Translations under genes and position numbers: made by a program
In this document: piece after piece, positions 58,466 to 64,000 of the stretch
Position numbering within the stretch: the first letter of the stretch is position 1
Layout of the letters: every line of letters starts with the position of its first letter
The notes under the pieces: model-generated
Told to the model about the DNA's origin: nothing
Database searches by the model: none
The model's input: the letters and a program-made list of their open reading frames with translations, nothing else
Assembly (NCBI GenBank): GCA_034505955.1
Contig: JAPDQK010000026.1
Span: 10,795 to 74,794 of the forward strand
DNA: 64,000 bases
Reading direction: 5' to 3'
Source of the DNA: Zhuqueibacter pondensis
GTDB lineage: Bacteria > Zhuqueibacterota > Zhuqueibacteria > Zhuqueibacterales > Zhuqueibacteraceae

Positions 58466-60232
58466 ATGCGAAACTTCAGCCCATTGCGTCTCCCTGCCGG
58501 TGTGGCTTTGCTGCTCATGCTTTTTGCTGCAACGCCGGTCATTTTGCGTGGAGAAAATTACCTGCTCAGAGGAACACAAACTTCCCGGATCAATTACAGC
58601 TTGACACAGCGCGTTATCCCGATTCCCGGCACCCGTTCCTTGATCATCAGCACGGTCGTCCCCAGTTCTTTTCAATCGCCGACTTACAATCAGGAGATTG
58701 AAAATCTCACCATCAATTTTTTACCGACACCTTCAAAACGCGAAGAAAAAATCGACAAGCGCGGCAACAAAGTCATCGTGGTGACGTGGACGAATCCAAC
58801 GGGTACGATTACGGCGAGTGTCTCGCTCAGTGCAAAAAACTATGTGCTGCTCAATCCGCTTTCCACGGCCATGCCCTTTCCATTGGAAGGCGTCGAGCCG
58901 GCTGTGAAAGACTATCTGCTTGCCACTGCCCAGGTGCCGGCGGACGATCCCCGCATTCGCGCCAAGGCCGCCGAGTTGACACGTGGCGTGAAGACTGAAT
59001 TTGATGCGGTGCAGCGCATTCTCTCCTGGGTGATCGACCACACCACTTATGTGTTGACACCACCGAAATATGATGCCATGTACACCTTCGAGACCGGCAA
59101 AGGTAATTGCCAGAACTATTCACACCTTGCCGCGGCTTTGATGCGCGCCGTTGGCATTCCCGTGCGCATCGTCAACGGCGTCACCTTGAAACGGTCCTAT
59201 GATGCCAAGACCGAATATGGCAAGCTCACTTTCGGCATGGCGCAGGGACGCCACTCCTGGATCGATGTTTATTTTCCCGATCTCGGCTGGGTACCATTCG
59301 ACCCACAGCAGAGCCAGCTTTTCACCAGTAATCGCTATATTCGCATCGAGGCGGGACTTGACAATAACGAAACTTCGCAAGATGGCCTCATCCGCTGGAT
59401 CGCCATGCAAGGTGCCACCGGCCAGCCGGAATTTGAAGAGATCATTGACTCGGATTTTCCCGAAGACCAGGTGAACATCACGGCCAGCCGGCAGAAATAC
59501 GGTCCCAAGAGCATTCTCCTGTCGCCGGAAGTGCGTGCGACATTTGAGCCGTATTTGGCAGCAGCCACACCAGCGCCACCACCGCCATCACCGGCAACGA
59601 CTCCTGCACCCGGCCGGGTCACCACTGCCGAGGCCACAAAAAAAGTTGACTATAACAAGCCGTTTGTTTTCGGTAATCTCGATTTTCCCGAGGCGGTGAA
59701 TTTTGCTTTTGCACGTGACGTTGCCGCCGGTACAGGAGGCGCGCAGGAGCTGCGTAAAAACTTTTTGGTGGAGACTGCGGAGTACGTTACACGCTCGGCA
59801 CAGTATGCCCAGATTGTGGTTCTAAACAAGGCAGTGCAACTGCAAAAAGTCGGGTTGGCGCTGCAGAAATTCGGCGGAGAGGGTTATCTTTGGGTTGAAT
59901 TGCTCAAAGATGAAAAGGCAGCTTCCGGCCAAATGGTTCCAGGCGAGCGTATTGCCAACAGTGGGCTGATCTCATTGAATGAAATGAGCTCGAATCCCGG
60001 CTATCGATGGGTGGATTTTGATTTCTCAAAAACCGCGCCGAAATTACCCCCGGGGCGCTACTGGCTCGCACTCGGCTTCAGCGGCACGCCAGTGGTGAAT
60101 TGGTTTTATTCCTACGGCAAGCCTGTTGGCCCGAGCGACGGTACCCGTTACAAAACCATTCTTGATCAGGACTGGAGCAATAGCTTGTCATATGAGTTCA
60201 ATTATCGGGTGGTGGGATTGACGACCGAGTAA
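58466..60232 (+). CDS. Secreted transglutaminase-like protein
   Basis: The ATG at 58466 (GGAGG ten bases upstream) gives 588 residues with a signal peptide (GVALLLMLFAATPVIL). An N-terminal beta domain (RVIPIPGTRSLIISTVVPSS) precedes the transglutaminase-like core: AVQRILSWVIDHTTYVL, Cys215 in GKGNCQNYSHLAAALMRAVG, His263 in GRHSWIDVYFPDLGW and Asp279 in VPFDPQ, a complete Cys-His-Asp triad. A Pro-rich linker (about 375-390) leads to a C-terminal beta domain. Family members cleave or crosslink peptide bonds; some are wall-remodelling peptidases. It neighbours the GH2-like membrane gene. Confidence 0.88.
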   Translation: MRNFSPLRLPAGVALLLMLFAATPVILRGENYLLRGTQTSRINYSLTQRVIPIPGTRSLIISTVVPSSFQSPTYNQEIENLTINFLPTPSKREEKIDKRGNKVIVVTWTNPTGTITASVSLSAKNYVLLNPLSTAMPFPLEGVEPAVKDYLLATAQVPADDPRIRAKAAELTRGVKTEFDAVQRILSWVIDHTTYVLTPPKYDAMYTFETGKGNCQNYSHLAAALMRAVGIPVRIVNGVTLKRSYDAKTEYGKLTFGMAQGRHSWIDVYFPDLGWVPFDPQQSQLFTSNRYIRIEAGLDNNETSQDGLIRWIAMQGATGQPEFEEIIDSDFPEDQVNITASRQKYGPKSILLSPEVRATFEPYLAAATPAPPPPSPATTPAPGRVTTAEATKKVDYNKPFVFGNLDFPEAVNFAFARDVAAGTGGAQELRKNFLVETAEYVTRSAQYAQIVVLNKAVQLQKVGLALQKFGGEGYLWVELLKDEKAASGQMVPGERIANSGLISLNEMSSNPGYRWVDFDFSKTAPKLPPGRYWLALGFSGTPVVNWFYSYGKPVGPSDGTRYKTILDQDWSNSLSYEFNYRVVGLTTE

Positions 60233-60400
60233 ATAGTTCATCATATTGCCTGCAAGCGGTTGCTTTTGCCATAACTGATTGAAGAAGGAAAATTGCTGAC
60301 ACCGGCAATCCGGCCACGGTGCGATCATTCCAAACCGCGGGTCGTGACCGGTTGGCAGCAACAAATCACGAACCCCTGGAATTTGAACCAAGGAGAGATT

Positions 60401-63079
60401 GTGGCAGAGATCAAGCATTGGCTCTTATTTGGTAGCTGGCTCATCATTTTCAACCTTTGCGTTCCTGCCAGCCCGGCGAGGTTGGCCACGCCCCTCGCTG
60501 AGGATGACAGTAACCAGGCGCAAACCATTACCAGTTTATTCAAGACCGCTTCCACCCTTTGGCAAAATTATCATCAGCAGACACCTTTGCGCCATAAGCT
60601 TTCATTGAACGGCAAATGGCGGGCCTCATGCACAGATCCTGAATTCTCCGGCGAAGTGGAATTGCCAGGGGCGTTTTTATTCGAGGGGCAAGTTACATTT
60701 CAAAAGTCGTTTCGCCTGGATTCAACGTTGAGGAACCGGCCCATGCGTCTGGTCATTCAAGGCGCAAACTATGAAACGAGTGTCGAAATCAATGGTGAGC
60801 TCACCGGCAGACATGAAGGCGGTTTTATGCCATTCGGCATTGAGATACAAGCGGCGCGTTTGTTTTTCGATAAAGAGAATCTTTTGACTCTGACCGTCAA
60901 CAATGAACTCTCACCGTTGCAGACCCTGCCAGCGAAGCACCGGCCCTGGGGATGGCCGAATGATGGCGGCATTCTACGAGAAATTTATCTGGAAGCATTG
61001 CCGGATATCTTTATTGAGAGCACGCGCATCAAGTATGATTTCGATGCGCTGGGCGTTTCGCTCAATTTGAATGCTGAGTTGCACATTGGAAAAAAAATGG
61101 CGCCGGAAGAAAGCGCCGGGATCACCGGAATCCTCGAAATTTGGGACGTGGATCGCCTGCGCAAGCTGGCCACCAGCGCCCCCGAGCCATTTATCGGCAG
61201 CAACAGGTTCCAACAAACGCTCGCGCTGAAATGCCACCTCAAACAGCCAACGCTGTGGTCGCCCGCCACTCCGTTTCTGTACGCCATGCGCGTAGCTTTG
61301 GTGCGCCAAAACGATCTTATTGACGAATGGTGGCAGGAAATCGGCTTTCGTAAAATCGAATTCGTTAATCAACAACTTCGCCTGAATGGTCAGCCTTTGA
61401 TTGTGCGTGGCATTAATTGGATCGAAGATTACGGGCAGGGCACGGCCCTCCTGGATACAACCCATGCAATAAAATTGTTGGCGGAGGCAAAAAACCTCGG
61501 TGCCAATGTTATCCGAGTGATTGGCCATCCGCCGCATGCGTTTCTGCCGGCGTGGTGCGATCGTGCCGGCATTTTTCTGCTCGAAGAGGTGCCGATCTAC
61601 TATCTCACCGACGCGCATTTCCGGCAACCGCAGTTTGCGGACATGGCTTCATTGCAAGCGCGCGCGATGATTCACCGTGACCTTGCACATCCCAGCGTGT
61701 TGGGTTGGGGCGTCGGCGTCAACTGCGGTCTGCTCTCATCGGAAGCCAAAAACGCCATGCGCCATCTCTACCAGGAACTGCGCCAGCTCGATGACCGGCC
61801 AATCTATGCAGTGACCCCCGTGCCATGGATTTCCACTTGGGAGCCACTGGCAGATTTCATTTTGCCGGATCTGTTTGAACACGAAGAAATCGCCACCTAT
61901 GCCAATGCGCTAACACGCACCAACAAACCGCTCTTCCCCATTATCGGGTTTTGGCTGCGCGATGAACGAGTCATTCAGGGCCAAACGTCAAGGGTTTTGA
62001 GCGGTCAAAGTGGCGATGCCGAACAATGGCAGGCGGAAAAACTCGATAAGCTGCTCAAGAAATTCGAGGATACGCCAAAATTCCCCGGCTACTTTTTGCA
62101 AGCCCTGACTGACTGGCCGGCGTCCATGCCCCTGCTCATTCTCGGCCCGGGTGTGAAGCCTCTCTCTGCCGCAGCGTACATGGACACAGCGAATACAAAA
62201 GCTGTGTTCGTCCACCCTGCCGGAATCATTGGAGACACGGGCAGGCGACGGATGGTTTTTCAGATGACTCAAGCATTCAATCTCGGCGACCGTCGTCCGA
62301 TGTTGATTCCCAAAAATATTACGCCGGTTCACCCCCAGGAGTATCCGATTGTCGGCCTTGGGATCATACTGGTCTTCCTTTTCTATGTCAACCGCGATCG
62401 CCGCCTGCGCGGCAATCTCAAGCGCGTATTTGTTCATCCCCATGGCTTCTATGTCGATCTCAGTGAAAATCGTAAAGTCCCGCCATTTCTCAGCACGCTA
62501 CTCGGCTTGCTGGAGAGTTGTATTGTTGCACTTGTGTTGTCCGGATTTTGCTATGCCAATCGCGAAAGCATGATTTTTGACCAGTCGATGAATCTGCTGC
62601 TCGACGACCCGGTTTGGAAGGCGCGAGCGATCTGGCTCATCTGGCATCCAGCGTGGTTTATCGCCATCGGAACGGCAGGATTGTTTGTGGCGGGGGTACT
62701 GATCGCGGTGCTGATGCGGATTCTCGGCTTCTTTCTTGGCCGCAGCTTACCGACCATTCAATATTATACCTTCATCTTTTGGACGGCAACCAACCTGTTG
62801 CTGTTGGGAATGCCGGCGCCCTTCTTTTATCGTCTTTTGCTGTATTCGAATTTTACCGCACCGCTATTGTTTGTCGTAATACTGGTTTTTTTGTGGCTGG
62901 CCGGTCGATTTTTTCGTGGCATGCGCGTGATCTATACCATGAGCATCCCGCGAACGATGATTATTTTTGGCATCCTCGTCGGCGGGCTGCTCATTTCTCT
63001 CGCGCTGTATTATCAAAGAACCGAGGCAATTTTTGAATACACGAAATATTATTGGCAATTGCTGATGACTCAAATCTGA
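60401..63079 (+). CDS. Membrane protein with catalytically degenerate GH2-like domain
   Basis: The GTG at 60401 has a strong RBS (AAGGAGAGATT); the longer frame from 60293 has no coding character. The 892-residue protein has a signal, a sugar-binding beta domain (NGKWRASC, GAFLFEGQVTFQKSF, GWPNDGGILREIYLEAL), an Ig-like middle domain and a TIM-barrel part (RLNGQPLIVRGINWIEDYG, NVIRVIGHPPH, AHPSVLGWGVGVNCG), the GH2 order. The acid/base Glu of GH2 (WSLGNE-type) is Asn441 and the nucleophile position (TEYG-type) is Ile515. Five to seven C-terminal helices follow (about 650-880). The enzyme is probably inactive and may act as a sugar sensor or scaffold (inference). Confidence 0.8.
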   Translation: MAEIKHWLLFGSWLIIFNLCVPASPARLATPLAEDDSNQAQTITSLFKTASTLWQNYHQQTPLRHKLSLNGKWRASCTDPEFSGEVELPGAFLFEGQVTFQKSFRLDSTLRNRPMRLVIQGANYETSVEINGELTGRHEGGFMPFGIEIQAARLFFDKENLLTLTVNNELSPLQTLPAKHRPWGWPNDGGILREIYLEALPDIFIESTRIKYDFDALGVSLNLNAELHIGKKMAPEESAGITGILEIWDVDRLRKLATSAPEPFIGSNRFQQTLALKCHLKQPTLWSPATPFLYAMRVALVRQNDLIDEWWQEIGFRKIEFVNQQLRLNGQPLIVRGINWIEDYGQGTALLDTTHAIKLLAEAKNLGANVIRVIGHPPHAFLPAWCDRAGIFLLEEVPIYYLTDAHFRQPQFADMASLQARAMIHRDLAHPSVLGWGVGVNCGLLSSEAKNAMRHLYQELRQLDDRPIYAVTPVPWISTWEPLADFILPDLFEHEEIATYANALTRTNKPLFPIIGFWLRDERVIQGQTSRVLSGQSGDAEQWQAEKLDKLLKKFEDTPKFPGYFLQALTDWPASMPLLILGPGVKPLSAAAYMDTANTKAVFVHPAGIIGDTGRRRMVFQMTQAFNLGDRRPMLIPKNITPVHPQEYPIVGLGIILVFLFYVNRDRRLRGNLKRVFVHPHGFYVDLSENRKVPPFLSTLLGLLESCIVALVLSGFCYANRESMIFDQSMNLLLDDPVWKARAIWLIWHPAWFIAIGTAGLFVAGVLIAVLMRILGFFLGRSLPTIQYYTFIFWTATNLLLLGMPAPFFYRLLLYSNFTAPLLFVVILVFLWLAGRFFRGMRVIYTMSIPRTMIIFGILVGGLLISLALYYQRTEAIFEYTKYYWQLLMTQI

Positions 63080-63117
63080 AAAAACAGTCCTTGATCCAAA
63101 GAAAATCCCTGCGGCAG

Positions 63118-63151
63118 AAAGCAAAGATCAAAAAACTGATCTTTGCTTTTT
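63118..63151. terminator. Bidirectional intrinsic terminator
   Basis: A perfect 13-base stem (AAAGCAAAGATCA at 63118-63130, TGATCTTTGCTTT at 63137-63149) with a six-base loop is followed by TTTTT on the + strand. It lies 38 bases after the GH2-like gene and 55 bases after nfuA on the other strand, so it can end transcription from both sides. Confidence 0.85.
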
Positions 63152-63203
63152 GTCCAAGTTCAAGTTGTTAAAACAGTTCGAAAGATTGCAGACGTCAGCC
63201 GGC

Positions 63204-63797
63204 TCATGCCAGGGGTGACTGCCCTCCTTGAGCCGCCTGGTAGTACGGATTTTTACCGCCGGCATGATCGGTCGTGTCGATGACTTGCTGAATCTCGGGA
63301 ACGGCGCGCTTGATCATCACTTCCACGCCTTGTTTCAGCGTCACATGTGCCATGCCACAGCCATGACAGCCACCGCCGAGCGCGATGTAGGCGATATTAT
63401 CCTTCACCTCGAGCAGTATCACATACCCGCCATGTGCCGCAATACCGGGATTGATCTGCGTATCGATGACCCGCTGCACCTCTGCGGCCAGAGGATCACT
63501 CCAAATCGAATTCGGGTTGTTGATTTTGAAACCGCTGCCCCAAAGTCCCTGGACAAAGTCTATAGTCGCGCCTTCGAGATTGGGTGCACTATTGGAATCA
63601 ATCAACACTTTGAAATCGCCGACATCGACCACGGCATCGTCCGCGCTGCGCTCTTCTTCTTTCACAAAACCGAGCTGGTACTGAAATCCGCCCAGTCCGC
63701 GCCCGGTGATCCCCACGCGCAGAAACAGACCCGGCTCGTTTTCGGCTTGCATATATTCGAGGATTTTCTTTTTGGCGACATCTGTGATTGTTACCAT
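63204..63797 (-). CDS. nfuA: NfuA-like Fe-S cluster carrier
   Basis: The 197-residue protein has an N-terminal A-type (HesB/IscA) domain (VTITDVAKKKILEYMQAENEPGLFLRVGI, GGFQYQLGFV, DFVQGLWGSGFKINNPN) that lacks the usual three cysteines, and a C-terminal NifU domain with CHGC (144-147) in GGGCHGCGMAHVTLKQGVE. The two-domain layout with a degenerate A-type part is that of E. coli NfuA, which transfers [4Fe-4S] clusters under oxidative or iron stress. The RBS AAAGGAGAG precedes the ATG. The many Fe-S proteins in this window (ferredoxin, HybA-like subunit) are plausible clients. Confidence 0.93.
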   Translation of the reverse strand: MVTITDVAKKKILEYMQAENEPGLFLRVGITGRGLGGFQYQLGFVKEEERSADDAVVDVGDFKVLIDSNSAPNLEGATIDFVQGLWGSGFKINNPNSIWSDPLAAEVQRVIDTQINPGIAAHGGYVILLEVKDNIAYIALGGGCHGCGMAHVTLKQGVEVMIKRAVPEIQQVIDTTDHAGGKNPYYQAAQGGQSPLA

Positions 63798-64000
63798 AAT
63801 TCTCTCCTTTAAAGTATTAGATCAAAAGTTACAACAATTCTCCTCAAAGGGCAAGAGGAAATTACAAGTCGAAGTAATCCCTCAGTTACGGGTGGACGTA
63901 CCTCGGCGTTGCCGCGGAAAAGGATAACCGCGGATGATGTCCCCCTTGGCTGTAGCGACGAATTCTATGAACTGTCCAGTGAGAAGAGGACGTGATAAGG

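Noticed and set aside
63882..64000. Leftward open frame of 38 codons at the right edge
   Set aside because: It could be the 3' end of a gene that starts beyond the window, but nothing in it supports a function.

Overview
The window looks like a chromosomal segment of a Gram-negative bacterium of the FCB superphylum (Calditrichota/KSB1-like or a relative). The clues are T9SS-type/FlgD-like C-terminal domains (49137-51629, 51647-54163, 54208-55119), a PorP-like outer-membrane protein (56241-57983), Pal and YbgF-like envelope proteins, and sigma-54 regulation with NtrC-type activators. No rRNA, tRNA, CRISPR array or intact insertion sequence was seen. The left edge cuts a gene. The organism call is inference.

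Left third (1-20.5 kb): a dense redox-signalling locus. A leftward operon (3294 to beyond 1) encodes two stand-alone receivers, a receiver-kinase hybrid, a DRTGG-domain protein, a 39-aa membrane peptide and a membrane-anchored receiver fused to a GcvH-like domain. A second leftward operon (9266-4534) encodes two NtrC-family sigma-54 activators and a Cache-type sensor kinase. A rightward cluster (9917-19013) encodes another membrane-anchored receiver-GcvH protein, a pentaheme cytochrome, a four-cluster Fe-S protein, a NrfD-type quinone protein, a second small membrane peptide, a ferredoxin, a sensor kinase with periplasmic heme-c-like motifs, two more receiver-GcvH proteins and a periplasmic helical protein. 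Sigma-54 (-24/-12) promoter matches lie before all three transcription units, with palindromes that could bind the NtrC-type regulators. I read this as one regulated unit coupling an Hmc/HybAB-like electron-transfer complex to phosphorelay proteins whose output domain is a GcvH-like fold without the lipoyl lysine. glnA follows.

Middle (20.9-44.3 kb): an RND efflux pair, a class II aldolase-like protein, a DUF6786-like protein, a leftward envelope group (receiver, slipin flanked by two tail-anchored peptides, Pal, YbgF-like protein), an OmpR-type two-component pair, a sodium:solute symporter, small accessory cassettes (nucleotidyltransferase-like pair; retropepsin-like cassette), two six-hairpin glycosidases and a tail-specific protease. 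Two intergenic elements have the structure of MITE-like inverted repeats.

Right third (44.5-64 kb): a leftward locus with an ExbB/TolQ-like channel, two ExbD-like proteins, a TonB-like Gly-rich protein, a TPR lipoprotein, two large von Willebrand A proteins that each carry cohesin-like, dockerin-like and T9SS-like domains, a gliding-motility-type C-terminal-domain protein and a PorP/OmpA-like protein. It looks like a proton-motive-force-powered envelope machine. Rightward genes then encode a transglutaminase-like protein and a membrane protein with a GH2-like domain that has lost both catalytic glutamates. nfuA closes the window.
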